Part shown: positions 21,736 to 33,600 of the stretch, one piece after another | How the letters are laid out: each line of letters opens with the position of its first letter | Numbering within the stretch: the stretch's first letter is position 1 | Assembly: GCF_019393635.1 (NCBI RefSeq) | Contig: NC_057861.1 | Coordinates: 55,503,532 to 55,567,531, forward strand | DNA: 64,000 nucleotides | Source: Dromiciops gliroides | Lineage: Eukaryota > Chordata > Mammalia > Microbiotheria > Microbiotheriidae | Direction: 5' to 3' | Notes under the pieces: generated by a model | What the model was told of the DNA's origin: nothing | The model's database searches: none | Seen by the model: only the letters and a program-made list of their open reading frames with translations | Position numbers and translations under genes: made by a program

Positions 21736-21867
21736 TTTGTGAGGCAATTGGGGTTAAGTGACTTGCCCAGGGTCACACAGCTAGTAAGTGTCTGAGGTCA
21801 GATTTGAACTCAGGTCCTCCTGAATCCAGGGCTAGTGCTTTATCCACTGTGCCACCTAGCTGCCCCC
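21728..21867 (-). mobile_element. SINE, mosaic, minus copy
   Basis: GTGAGGCAATTGGGG to CACCTAGCTGCCCCC. Target duplication CCAATAATCGGTTCTC flanks the SINE plus its (TC)n tail. Confidence 0.93.
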
Positions 21868-22085
21868 AATAATCGGTTCTCATTTGATCCAGGTGGGCAC
21901 AATTATCCCCATTTTACATCTCCAGAATGAGGAGGGTAGTTTGCTCAAGGTCATATAGGGAACCAGTGGATAAGCCAAGGACTGAGATCCCAGGTGTCCT
22001 GACTCCATCCTGTGCCCTTGCTACTAGGCTGTGGAAGGCACAAGGCTCTTAGTGGAAAGAGTCTGTGTGTAAGTCTGGGCCCGTG

Positions 22086-22390
22086 GAAGGAAAGAAAGAC
22101 AAGCATTTATTAACCTCTATGTGCCAGGTACTGCGCCAAGTGCTTTACAAATATTATCTGAACATAAAAACAGCAACACACAAATATTATCTCATTTGAT
22201 TCTCCCAACAACTCTGGGAGATAGGTGTTGTGATCTTCATTGATCTTCATTTTACAGTTGAGGAAACTGAGATAGATAGAAGTGAAATGACTTGCCCAAG
22301 GTCACACAGCTAGTGTGTGAGGTCAAATCTTAACTTGGGTCTTCCTGACTCCCAGCCCTGTGCTCTCTCCACTGAATCACCTAACTTCTT
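22086..22390 (-). mobile_element. MIR-like SINE with adjoining old repeat
   Basis: AAGCATTTATTAACCTCTATG, CATTTTACAGTTGAGGAAAC, TGACTTGCCCAAGGTCACAC. Reverse orientation of MIR at the right end. Confidence 0.6.
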
Positions 22391-22499
22391 CTATATGCCT
22401 TGAAACAGTGGTTTCAGAGACACACAGAACAGAATTTGTTCTATTTTGTTAAATACTGAAGAAATCTGCATGAACATTTTTGAATTCCTAATCCTGTAT

Positions 22500-23290
22500 A
22501 TTTATGAGCAGTTTCACTGATGATTTTTTCCCTTTTAAATTTTTCTTTTTTTTAACATTTGCTTTTAAAAAAATTTTGAGTTCCAAATTCTCTCTATCCC
22601 TCCCTCCCTCTCTTCCCCCCTTCTTGAGAAGGCAAGCAGGGGCAGCTAGGTGGCGAAGTGGAAAGAGCACTGGCCCTGGAGTCAGGAGTACCTGAGTTCA
22701 AATCTGACCTCAGATACTTAACACTTACTAGCTGTGTGAGCCTGGGCAAGTCACTTAACCCCAATTGCCTCACTAAAAAAAAAAAAAAGAGAGAGAGAGA
22801 GAGAGAAGGCAAGCAATTTGATATAGATGATACATGTGCAGTCATGTAAAACATTTCCATATTAGCCATATTGTAAAAGAAAATGAAGACCAAACCCCCC
22901 CCCCAAAACCGTATGCTTCAATTTGCATTCAGACTCCATTAGTTCTTTCTCTGGATGTGGAGAGCATTTTTTACCATAAGTCCTTCTGAATTGTCTTGGA
23001 TTGTTGTATTGCTGAGACTAGCTGTCATTTGCAGTTGATCATCATATGATATTGCTGTTACTGTATACAATGTTCTCTTCACTCAGCATGAGTTCATGTA
23101 GTCTTTCCAGGTTTTTCTGAAATCAGTCTGCTCATTTCTTACATCACAGTAATATTCCATTACAATCATATAACTCAACTTGTTGAGCCATTTCCCAATT
23201 GATGGGCATCCTCTTGATTTCCAATTTGCCACCACAAAAGAGCTGCTATCAATTCACTGATGATTATTAAGAGAACTTTTACAAATAAAA
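22500..23290 (-). mobile_element. LINE (L1-type) 3' end, split by a SINE
   Basis: TTTTGAGTTCCAAATTCTCTC, CATTCAGACTCCATTAGTTC, GATTGTTGTATTGCTGAG, CAGCATGAGTTCATGTAGTC, CAGTAATATTCCATTACAAT, CCAATTGATGGGCATCCTC. Same 3' end type as 24640-24960, opposite strand. Confidence 0.7.
22639..22790 (+). mobile_element. SINE, type B, nested in LINE
   Basis: Near-consensus type B. Tail A(n) then (GA)n to about 22805. Target duplication GAGAAGGCAAGCA. Confidence 0.94.
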
Positions 23291-23379
23291 CAATCTAGTT
23301 ATTTGAGGGACAATGTTTTAGCTCAATGTGATGAATTGAGTGATATGGTAGCTACAAAGATTACTGTGGCTCTAGGCTA

Positions 23380-23900
23380 TGTGGAGAGGGGCTCTGGTGT
23401 TCACAGTGAGGGAGGGCAGTGATAGTCCTGTGCTCTTGTCAGACTACTCAAGGATTCTGTTCAGTTCTGGATGCCACATTTTAGGAAGGATGTTGCCAAG
23501 CTGGAGAGGATCCAGAAGAGAGCAATCTTAGGCACTTAAAAAGGAGATAGGTAATATCATGTGTCCTGACATCCCCTTTCTAGAAATTCTCTTCCAGAAT
23601 AAGCGAGAGGTCATCTAGTCATCTTCAATTATTTGAAGGTCCATTATGTAGAGAAAGAATTAGACCTGATCTATTTGGGCCCAAGAGGGCAGAACCAGGA
23701 GCAATGGGCAGAAGCTGCAACTGAGGTTTGATGTCAAGAAAAACTTGGAGCCCCTATAGACCTTTCCAAAAGAATGGGCTTCCAGGAGAAGTTCCTGTTC
23801 TTTGGAGGTCTCTGAGTAGATGACCAATGCCTACTTTTGTGTTTTGGTGGCCACTCCTTTTGTGGATTGGTCGGACTGGATGTCTGAGGTCAAATCTTGT
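23380..23900 (+). mobile_element. L3/CR1 LINE 3' end
   Basis: CTGTTCAGTTCTGGATGCCAC, TTTTAGGAAGGATGTTGCC, GAGGATCCAGAAGAGAGC, GGCCCAAGAGGGCAGAACCAG, AATGGGCTTCCAGGAGAAG. Old and diverged. Confidence 0.75.
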
Positions 23901-24590
23901 GATTGTTAGAGAGACTTCAGAGTCAGTGCCCTATTTGGAGGGAAAAGGAGCAGGGAAAGACAAACTTCTCTGTTGCACCCGTGGGGGAAGCATGAATGGC
24001 ATTGGGCTGGGATAGGGCTGCCCAGGAGTGGGATCTCTACCTATTTTAACTACTCTTGCTAATTAGGTGCTAAACTCTATTGTACCCCTGTTGCAGATAC
24101 AAACAAGTGCTGCCCACACCCTCTGCTTTTCAGCCCCTTGTCCTCGTACCCTATACTCCCCACCATCTATCTTCCTTTCTCTGTAATATTCTCTAGGCCT
24201 CTTACCCCAACCCTCCAGGGTTGGTTAATGCCCACCACCATCCCTTTGCAGCTCAATTCGAAGCTAACTCCACAATGAAGCTTTCCATGACCTTTTCCGA
24301 GCCAAACTGCACCAAGAAAGGCTTCCTTTTTTTCCTACTGTACCTCACAAAGCCCCTTATTTTGAAACTCTCCCATAGGCTCCTCATGTAATGTTGCACT
24401 TTAGAATTGGTAAGGTTCTTATCTCACTGGGACAGGGTGTGCTCCAGGACATCGGGCACCCCTCCCCCACGCTGACTCGGCACTGTGCTCTGACCCCACA
24501 GGCAAGTGAGACTTGTCAAATCTAAAAAGGCTTAATCTGGAGTTCATGGCTCACTGAGGCAGGGGAAGCCAAAGGAACAGGCAGTCTTAA
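23900..24590. other. intergenic sequence, nothing recognised
   Basis: No exon or clear repeat seen, apart from pyrimidine-rich L2-like words near 24150-24370. Confidence 0.4.
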
Positions 24591-24599
24591 TGCCTTCAT

Positions 24600-24970
24600 A
24601 AACTAATCTAACTCAGCAATACAATGATCTAAGACAATTCCAAAGAATGCATGATGGAAAATGCTCTCCACATGCAGAGAAAGGCCTGATGGAGTCTAAA
24701 TGCAGATTGAAGCATCTTATTTTTACTTTACTTTTTTTTTTGGCAGGTTTTTTCCTTTTGCAAACTGTAAAATTTTTTTGGCAAACCTGTTTCTTCTTTC
24801 ACAACATGACTAATATGGAATTAAGTTTTACAGATATAACACATACATATTGCACATATATAACCTATATCAAAATTACTTATTGTCTTAGGGAAGGGGG
24901 AGGGAAGAGAGGGAAGGAGAAAATTTGGAACTCAAAATTTTATTTAAAAATGAACATTAAAAATTGTCTA
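24600..24970 (+). mobile_element. LINE (L1/HAL1-type) 3' end with tail
   Basis: CAATACAATGATCTAAGACA, GCATGATGGAAAATGCTCTCC, ATGACTAATATGGAATTAAG, GGAACTCAAAATTTTATTTAAA. It ends in an A-rich tail where a SINE then inserted. Confidence 0.7.
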
Positions 24971-24974
24971 TGTG

Positions 24975-25117
24975 GGTGCAGCTAGATGGGGAAGTGGATA
25001 GAGCACCGGCCCTGGAGTCAGGAGTACCTGAGTTCAAATCCAGCCTCAGACACTTAATACTTACTAGCTGTGTGACCCTGGGCAAGTCACCTAACCCCAA
25101 CTGCCTCACTAAAAAAA
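24975..25117 (+). mobile_element. SINE, type B, first of three
   Basis: GGTGCAGCTAGATGGGGAAG to CCCCAACTGCCTCACT-A(n). Target duplication AAATTGTCTATGTG. Confidence 0.92.
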
Positions 25118-25165
25118 AATTGTCTATGTGTAAGTGGAAAAAATAAAATACTATTAAAAATAACC

Positions 25166-25312
25166 GGGGGAGCTAGGTGGTGCAGTGGATAGAGCACCGG
25201 CCTGGGAGTCAGGAGGACCTGAGTTCAAAGCCTGCCTCAGACACTTAACACTTACTAGCTGCGTGACCTTGGGTAAGTCACTTAACCCCAATTGCCTCAC
25301 CCCCCAAAAAAA
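25166..25312 (+). mobile_element. SINE, type B, second of three
   Basis: GGGGGAGCTAGGTGGTGCAG to CCCCAATTGCCTCACCCCCC-A(n). Confidence 0.9.
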
Positions 25313-25330
25313 CCAACAAAAAAATAATCA

Positions 25331-25484
25331 GGGGCAGCTAGGTGGCACAGTGGATAAAGCACTGGCCCTGGATTCAGGAGGACCAGAGTTCAAATTCGAT
25401 TCCAGACACTTCACACTAGCTTCATTAGCTGTGTGACCCTGGGCAAGTCACTTAACCCCCAATGCCCTGCAAAAAAAAAAAAAC
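25331..25484 (+). mobile_element. SINE, type A, third of three
   Basis: GGGGCAGCTAGGTGGCACAG to CCCCCAATGCCCTGC-A(n). A short duplication sits near CACTAGCTTCATTAGC. Confidence 0.9.
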
Positions 25485-25621
25485 ACAAAACAAAAAAATA
25501 AAACAAATCAAAAAAATTATCCAAGACCCCTGAGCCCCAGAGAAGATCTGATACTAATAAGCATATGATACTAAGGGCATTTGTATCAGGAACTCAGGTC
25601 TCACCTCCTCCATTACAGTGT

Positions 25622-26318
25622 GAAATCCTCTAGGGACTGTCTTTTGCCTTGGTCAGAGAAATTATTTTACTATTATATTAATAATCAATTATTAAGTGGA
25701 AATCCAGGCTTTTCTCCTTTATTTCCTCACTCAAGGCCCAGCCCCTATAAAAAAGTCAGTCTCCGAAGGATACGACTGATGAGATTGCCCTAGCCATTAA
25801 GGCACATGTTCTTCAATCTTGGGAAGGGACCCCACCCAATTAGGAGGCCTAACTTCTATTTAGAGTGTAAACAGAATCCGGCCTGGATGAGTTCTTGCTG
25901 GGGGTATGGGGGGAGGGAAAATGAGCCCCTGTCCTTGTACCCTTCCATGAGAGTTTAGGGTGACCCAGCTCATGAGGGAGAAAACCAAGTCACATGATCT
26001 AGGTGGAGATGGATTACTCTATCCAGACTGCTGAAAACAGCGGAGTCTCATGATTAAGCAGTGTCCTCAGCAGGAAGAGCTGAAGACTCCTTTCCTACTC
26101 CCTCATTAACGTCCACCAATCAGGGCTGATTTTCACTTGTTAGGGCATGCCCTCTTACAAAGGTATTTAAGGCATTCAGTATTTCAATGGGTTTGTCTTT
26201 GGTTACTGAGAGAAACCACTGACCATCCATTTATTGATTGCTGGGTAGCCTAATTAAATTAATTGATTATTAAAAATTTACCCAGAAACTCTGTCACTTA
26301 GGGTTCTTTCATTTGTTA
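25622..26318 (+). mobile_element. possible solo LTR fossil
   Basis: About 0.7 kb bounded by TG and CA, with a CCAAT box (CACCAATCAGG), a TATA-like TATTTAAGG about 45 bp later and an ATTAAA in the right part. No internal retroviral genes and no sure target duplication. Family and age unclear. Confidence 0.4.
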
Positions 26319-26368
26319 CATTTGTATCCCCATTGCTTAGTACAGGATCTGGCACAGAGTAGGTACTT

Positions 26369-26512
26369 TTTTTTTTTTTTGGTGAGACAATTGGGGTTAA
26401 ATGACTTGCCCAAGGTCACACAGCTAGTAAGTGTTAAGTGTCTGAGACCGGATTTGAACTCAGGTCCTCTTGCCGCCAGGGCTGGTGCTCTACTGCACCA
26501 TCTAGCTGCCCC
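26369..26512 (-). mobile_element. SINE, type B
   Basis: GGTGAGACAATTGGGG to CACCATCTAGCTGCCCC, with a short gap at TCTACTGCACC. Target duplication CACAGAGTAGGTACTT lies in an L2 3' end (about 26310-26540). Confidence 0.92.
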
Positions 26513-26827
26513 ACAGAGTAGGTACTTAATGAGTGTTTACTTATAGACTCCAAGGCACTAGCCCTGGCAAAGTGGCATACTAGAATGATGGCTTGGGAAT
26601 CAGGAAGACATCCATTCCAACCCCCTCTGACACTTGAAGGGGGCAAGGCAAGTAACCTCTCCAAAATGCAGCGTCCTTATCAGTAAAATGGTTTAAATGG
26701 GCTCATGCATGTAAAAAAATGTGTTACTCTCATTAGGATTACTGCTGCTCTGAACCCAGTAAACCCAGAGAATGCTTCTCCGCCACTGGTCCCTTGTCCA
26801 CCTCAGCCACCGGAGTGGTAAAATCAT

Positions 26828-26833
26828 TTTATT
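26828..26833 (-). promoter_or_regulatory. candidate polyadenylation signal of the CTDSPL2-like gene
   Basis: TTTATT on the plus strand, AATAAA on the minus strand, about 850 nt beyond the stop codon at 27687. It is the first exact hexamer I see downstream, so 26834-27686 would be 3'UTR. No repeat was recognised in most of that stretch except MIR-like sequence near 27000-27150. Confidence 0.4.
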
Positions 26834-27686
26834 ATAATTTGTCAGTTTCTTCATACATGAAACGCCACAGGTGCCCTCTCTCAGGGAGAACCCGTTGCTC
26901 TCCCAGACCACTGAAAGGCCACAGGAAACAGCATCTAACTGCAGTAGACAACACAAATCAGGGCTGAGGGTCAGAGGCCAAGACTGGCCCAATGGAAAAA
27001 ATATCCCTTGAGAAAACCCCAAGTTCAAGTCCTGGTTCTGTCATAGAAGAGCTTGGTGATCTTGGTCAAGTCACTGCCTTTTTCTATAAAAGGAACAGGT
27101 TGAACTAAGTTCTTCCACTTCTGATACTTTTATATGTTTCTATAAACTCTTCCACCTCAAGCATTCTGAGAATTCCTGAATCATCACAGAGGGACAAGAC
27201 CCTGGCCCCAACGATACATCCTCTGACCTATAGCTAAAGTAAGCCACCCACTTTCTTCTGCCAGGGTGAGTCCTTCATTCCCCATGTTTGCTAGATTAAA
27301 CAGGGAAAATCTCAGATGAAAATCTCAGCATTGGCTCAGCCCCCACCACCATTCACCACACCTCCCTAGCCCTAGTCTGTGCTCCCCTAAGAAAATACAA
27401 GGAAAGGAACAAAAGATAAGACAATATGTTTCATTTCTTAGCCAAGGTGTCTTATTTCCCTTAGTCTCATTACCTGATTTCACTGGAGCCTTGGACCTGA
27501 GCCTAGACCGAGTCCACTCAATCCCAAGGAAAAATGGTTTTCTCTTTATCTCCTTAGCACCTCCACCCCCCAAAAGCCAGATGTCAGAGATGGGTTGTTG
27601 GGGGGGGGTGTTGGATGAAGGGGAGAATTGGAGGAGGGGGGAGTCTCTATATGCACATATACCTTCCCAGGGAGGGGAGGCCTGCT

Positions 27687-30600
27687 TCACTCCTCTTTAC
27701 TCAGGGTAGAATGAAGGCTCCAAAGTGCTGGTCGGACATCATCCTGTGCAACAAAGTATATGGGAGAGGCAATGACAAGATGGAGGATAAGCACTGGGGG
27801 AAGGGGCAGGGTGCTCCACAGGAGTGTTAGGGAATGATGGAGAATATAGAAGGTCCAATTAGTGGAATGGGGAGCAGATGATTAGAACTTGGGTCAAATC
27901 CTCAATAGGGGCTTTCTGTCCCATTCCTCACTATTTCCTTACCAAGTGACTTAGGTGTTCCAGGAAAGGCAGAAGCTTACACAGCTCCTGGTCCTCACTG
28001 TCACCTTGCCATTGGGGAATCAGAAGCTGGTTGTCCATCTGGAAGACATGCAAAGGATGGGACATCTTCCACCTATTAATTCCCATTGTCCAAAGTTGAT
28101 TTCTCCTTATGACCACTAGAGGGCAGCAAAGGCCAGATTGTTCCCTTTGCCAGTGGGTGGGTGAATGGCTGTAAAGAGGATTCATTACCAGGATTAAGGG
28201 CTAATCTAACACCTTTATTTTTTTGTTTTGTTTTGTTTTCCTCACTCCATAGACAACTCTTATTTCGGCCTTTAAAAGTCTCATTATACCACTGAGCAAA
28301 GACAAAGTTAAACAAAACCTATCCAAAGAAGTGAACAATAAATTCCTCATTAGACAACCTTTTATTGTTTTAGCCCTTTTTCAGTTATGTTGGATTCTTC
28401 ATTTGGGGTTTTCTTGGCAGAGATACTGGAATGGTTTGGTGTTTCCATCTACAGCTCATTTTACAGATGAGGAAACTGAGACAAACAGGGTGAAGTGACT
28501 TGCCCAGGTTCATACAGCTAGTAAGTGTCAGAGGCCAGATTGGAACTTGGGGAGATGAGACTCCAGACCAGGAACTCTATCCACTGTACCACCTCACTGC
28601 CCTACGTGCCGTCAGACACCCCTAGCCTTCCTCCTTTCTGCCAAGAGGATAGAAGTATGCTTTCTTCTCTCTTCTGAGACAAAGACTGGTCACTGAAATT
28701 AATATGATTTCAATAGTGTTTTAGTGATGTTTTCATTAGCATCAGCATCATGAGCATTGATTGTTCTCCCATTCTTCCTTCTCTCTACATGAGTTCATTA
28801 AGGTCTTCCCCGTTTCTCTGAATTCCTTACCTTTGTTGTTTCTTATAGTACAATAATATTCTCCTGACATTCATTTGTTCACTCATCTCCCATTTCACAG
28901 GCATCTGCTTGGTTTCCAGTTTTTTTTTTTTTGTTTGTTTGTTTTTTTTAGTGAGGCAATTGGGGTTAAGTGACTTGCCCAGGGTCACACAGCTAGTAAG
29001 TGTTAAGTGTCTGAGGTCAGATTTGAACTCAGGTACTCCTGACTCCAGGGCTGGTGCTCTATCCACTGCGCCACCTATCTGCCCCCAGTTTTTTGGTTTT
29101 TGCTACCACAGAGCCCTGCTATGAATATTTTCTCTTCCAGAGTGTTTCTGTAAATGCCACAAGTCTTAGAACCATTGCCCTTTGGAGACAGATTCTGTAG
29201 ATCACAGAATTGGAGAGTTGGAAGGGATGTCAGCAGCTGTCCACTCTAACTCATGTATTAAAGGAACCCCCGCAACATCATCCATAACACAAGGTTGTCT
29301 GGCCTCTGCTTGCAGACCTTCAAGAAGAAGGCAGGTCATCTTACCTTCTAGACAGCTCCCAGTGACCTCAAGACCAAATTATCCTCTTTTCAACTTCCCC
29401 TCACTCGTCCTGATTCTACTGTCTGGGGACAGACAGGACAAAGCATCCCTCCTTTACATGATACCCCTCACTCCACCCTAAGACAGCTGTGGGCCCCTTG
29501 AGTCTTTTCTTCTTCATGCTATATATGCCCGATTCAATTTATAAGACACGACTTTAAGACCCTTCCTCCTTCTGCTTGGCCTCCTCTGGACTCTCTCCAG
29601 CTTCATTGGTATCCCCAAATGGTGGTGCCCAGCATCAAAAGCAATGCTGCAAGTGAGGTCTGATGAGGGCAAAATGTGTAGTCCAAGGTCACATGAGGTT
29701 GTTTTTTTTTTTGCTGCCACATCACACTGTTGCCTCATATTGAGTTTCCATTAGATTCCTTCAGGGCAAGGACTGTCTTTTGCCTCTTTTTGTAGCCCCA
29801 TTACTTAGATGGCACATAGTAGGTGCTTAAGAAATGCTTGGGCAGCTGGTGGTGCAGTGGATAGAGCACCGGCCCTGGAGTCAGGAGTACCTGAGTTCAC
29901 ATCCGGTCTCAGACACTTAACACTTACTAGCTGTGTAACCCTGGGCAAGTCACTTAACCCCAGTTGCCTCACTAAAAAAAAAAAAAGAAAAGAAAAGAAA
30001 TGCTTGACTGACAACTCACTAAACCCCTCCAGATCCTCGGCAGAACAAGTGCAGCCTAAATAGGCCTCCTTCCTCTTGTACCAGTGCATAAGATATTACA
30101 GTAATTCCTACTGAATATCATCAAATTGGATTCAACCCAATGCTCTATCCTGTCAGGGCCTTGTTGGATCCTTACTCTACCTTCCAGTGTTTTGGTTCAT
30201 CTGAAATTTAATGATTACGCTCCCGAGGCCTTCATGTAAGTAAAATAAGTGTTAGACAGTGTAGAGGTTGTGTATCTTGTTTGTACATAGCTGTTTGCAT
30301 GTTGTCTCTCCCATTAGGGAGGGCTGGAGGCTTTACAGCAGGGACCGTCTTTTGCCTTTCTTTGTATCCCCAGTGCTTATTACAGTGCCTGGTATACCAT
30401 AAGTGCTTAATAAATGCTTCCTGACTGACACAGGACCCAGCACAGATCCCTGGGACCCTCCACTTCAGGCCTCTTACTATACCAATATGGAACCATTAAG
30501 AATTAACCTGGGGGCAGCTAGGTGGCACAGTGGATAGAGCACTGGCCCTGGAGTCAGGAGTACCTGAGTTCAAATTCGGCCTTAGACACTTAACACTTAC

Positions 30601-33600
30601 TAGCTGTGTGACCCTGGGCAAGTCACTTAACCCCCATTGCCCCGCAAAAAAAAAAAAAAAAGATACCGAGTCCCAGGGAGAGGAATTTATTTGCCCAAGG
30701 CAGTATAGGGAATAAGTGGCTAAGACAGGATTCAAACCCAGGTCCTTTGGGTAGTGGTAAGAACACTGAATTTAGAGCCTGAAGACCTGGGTTTAAATCC
30801 TGACTGCTGAGCTCTCTCTGTGGACCTCAGTTTCTTTAATGTGTAAAACGCTGGGGTTTAACTAGGTCAAAGTTTCTTAAACTATGGGTCTTGGCCCCAT
30901 ATGGGGTTGGGTAACTGAATGGGGTGGGGGGGGCCGAAAAACTTGGCGACAGAAGGTCATGTATACCTATTTTATATACCTATATACCTGGGGTTGTATA
31001 AAAATTTCTCTGGGGAAAAGGGGTCACAAGTGGAAAAATTTTGAGAAGCTCTGCCCTAGATAAGCTCTGAGGTCCCTCCTTAACTCTAAAACCCTGTGAT
31101 CCATCTCCAAACCCAGGGTTCTTTCCACTACTGTTCACTGCTCTACATGTAGATGTGTCTATCCATGGTGGTGAGGGCAGAAGAGGGGAAGGCTGTTACC
31201 TGGTAGGGGAAGGCCTTGAGGGAATCAGTCAGGACCACAGTCCGGGCCAGGTCCTGCCCCAGCACCTTCAGGTCCCTTACATAGTGACCCTGGAGGCAGA
31301 TGCAGTCTTCCTGGAAAAGTCGGCCCCTGGGGGCCAAACAAACCTGTCATTTTCACCCTTTGCCTTCAAACACCCCTCTGTTTGGTGCTGCTTTATTCCT
31401 TCCCAAGCTTTTCTCACACTGCATGCCCACGGCCTCTCTTAACCTTATCCTGGACAGGGAGGGGAAGGTAGACTGTCCCCATGTTATAAATGGGGGAAAT
31501 GGAGGGTCAGAATGCAGCAGTCACTGGCCCTAGGTCACACAGCCAGACCATGGCCAAGCCAAGATAAGATACCTGACTGCCACCCACAGTGCTCATTCCA
31601 CTGGGACTATATGGGTGAAGGATCAGGTCGTGGTGGACTCAAAGGGTTAAAGAATAGAGGGGAGAGTTGGTGGCTTTACCTGATCAGCTTCTTGTGGGGA
31701 TCCAGGAGATCCAAAATTGGTTCTGCATAGTCCCTTTTGGCTGTGGTGAAGATAATGATCTAGAGTGGGGAGGGGGAATGGGGAATTATGAGGAGGATAG
31801 GCTGAAGGTCTGAGACTCCTGACCCTCAGTTTTCCTAGAATCCCTGGATGAAATGTAATCCTTAGGAAGACCCAGGGATCCTTTCGGTTTTCCCTTCCAA
31901 CCAGAAGGTAAATGCACTGACCCATCCACACCACTCTCCCTCTGGTTGTCAAACTGGACTACAGGTAGAGGTGTGTGACCCATGAGGTGTCAAGGTGGGG
32001 AGTGGGGGGCGGGATAAAGATGGTACCTGGAAGAACTGGCTCAGGATCTCCAGGAATTCACAGGTGTGGGGCCGAAGCCTGCCCTGCACCTGGGGACCAA
32101 CAGTAGGTGCCTGTTGGAAGCAATGGCGAGGGGGTCTTCCCTCCACTTGCCAGCCAAAGATGGTGACCAGGCCCAGGGGCCTGCTGATCAAGCTACAGGT
32201 CCCTTCTAGCTCAGCCATTCTATGGTTCAGGGATCAGTAGCCTTCTGGGCTATTCAGGGATCAATAGGCTTCTCTCCAACCCTCCATAACCATCTACCCT
32301 GAGACCAAAACTACTCACCTTGTAATACATACCTTGGAATCTCACAGGAAAGGAGAAGTGGGCATTGGGTAGAGCCCGAAGGGAGCAAGAGACCAGGGTA
32401 TCATCCTGAGGAGGGAACTGGGCTGGAGGAACCGAACAGGGTCTGCTCTTCTCCTCTCACCCCCACCCTGCCCTTCTCATTGGTCCCCCTAAGCTCTAGC
32501 CATCGTCAAGGAAGAGACAACAGTTGGCTAAGATTGGAGCTGAGGTCAGGGTCAAGGGGAAGGAATGGGCCCTGGTTCACATACCAACTCCAGGACCAAT
32601 GTGCTATCTGGCATGCTCCGGGTCTTTGGAGGAATATTTAGCCTCTGAGGCCAGAGTCTCCTTCGGTATAGAGGACAAGGGGTGAGGGAGCTGCTAGAGA
32701 GAGACAGAAGCTCAGTGAGTCTGGTCTGCTAGCCATACAAGGACTGGGCAGATGCCTTTATTCCTTTCCTTAGACCTTCATTCTGGGAGGACCCTCCAAC
32801 CCCCAAATGTCTTCTCTAATGAGCAATCACTCTGACTGAAATTCCACCATTAGGGCACTACATTATTTAGGTTAAAGCAATACCCCATTAGAATACAAAT
32901 TAAGTCAATTATCAGGGATTGCAACTTCAGTGATATGGCATTATTTATGCTTAAAAACTGGAAATAAATCATGTATCCAATGACTGAGGAATAGCTGTAT
33001 AAATTATGGTACATGAATAAGCTAATGATCTGCAATTTAGGCATCATGGACATTCTTTGGCATGGGAACTCCCTTTATTATTATAAATGACTTTATAAGT
33101 CCTAAAGAGTTATCCTAGGGAGGCACATAGTATGTGACATACCCAAGGTCACACAGCTAGTATGTATCAGAAGGATTGGAATCCAAGCCTTCTCACTTCC
33201 ACATCCAGCCTTCCACATAGTATACGGATATAGCTGGGCTATTACTGACTAGAGAGGACTTATGGTAGATAGAGTAGGGTTTGGAGCTAAGAAAACCCAG
33301 GTTCAAATCCTGGCTCTGTCAGACACTGGCTATGTGACACTGAGCAAGTAACTAATCTTAATTCTAATCTCTCAGTGTTCTAGGATAGGGCTTCTTAAAC
33401 TTTTTCCACTCGCCACCCCTTTTTGCTCGAGAAATTTTTCCATGATCCTGGGTATATAGATATGTAAAATAGGTATACATAATCTTTTACTGTTGCCAAA
33501 TTTTTTTTTTTGTTTTTGATGTTGCCAAATTTTTAAAGACCCCTGTATTCAGTTATCTGACCCCATATGGGGTCGAGACCCACAGTTTAAGAAGCTAGCC

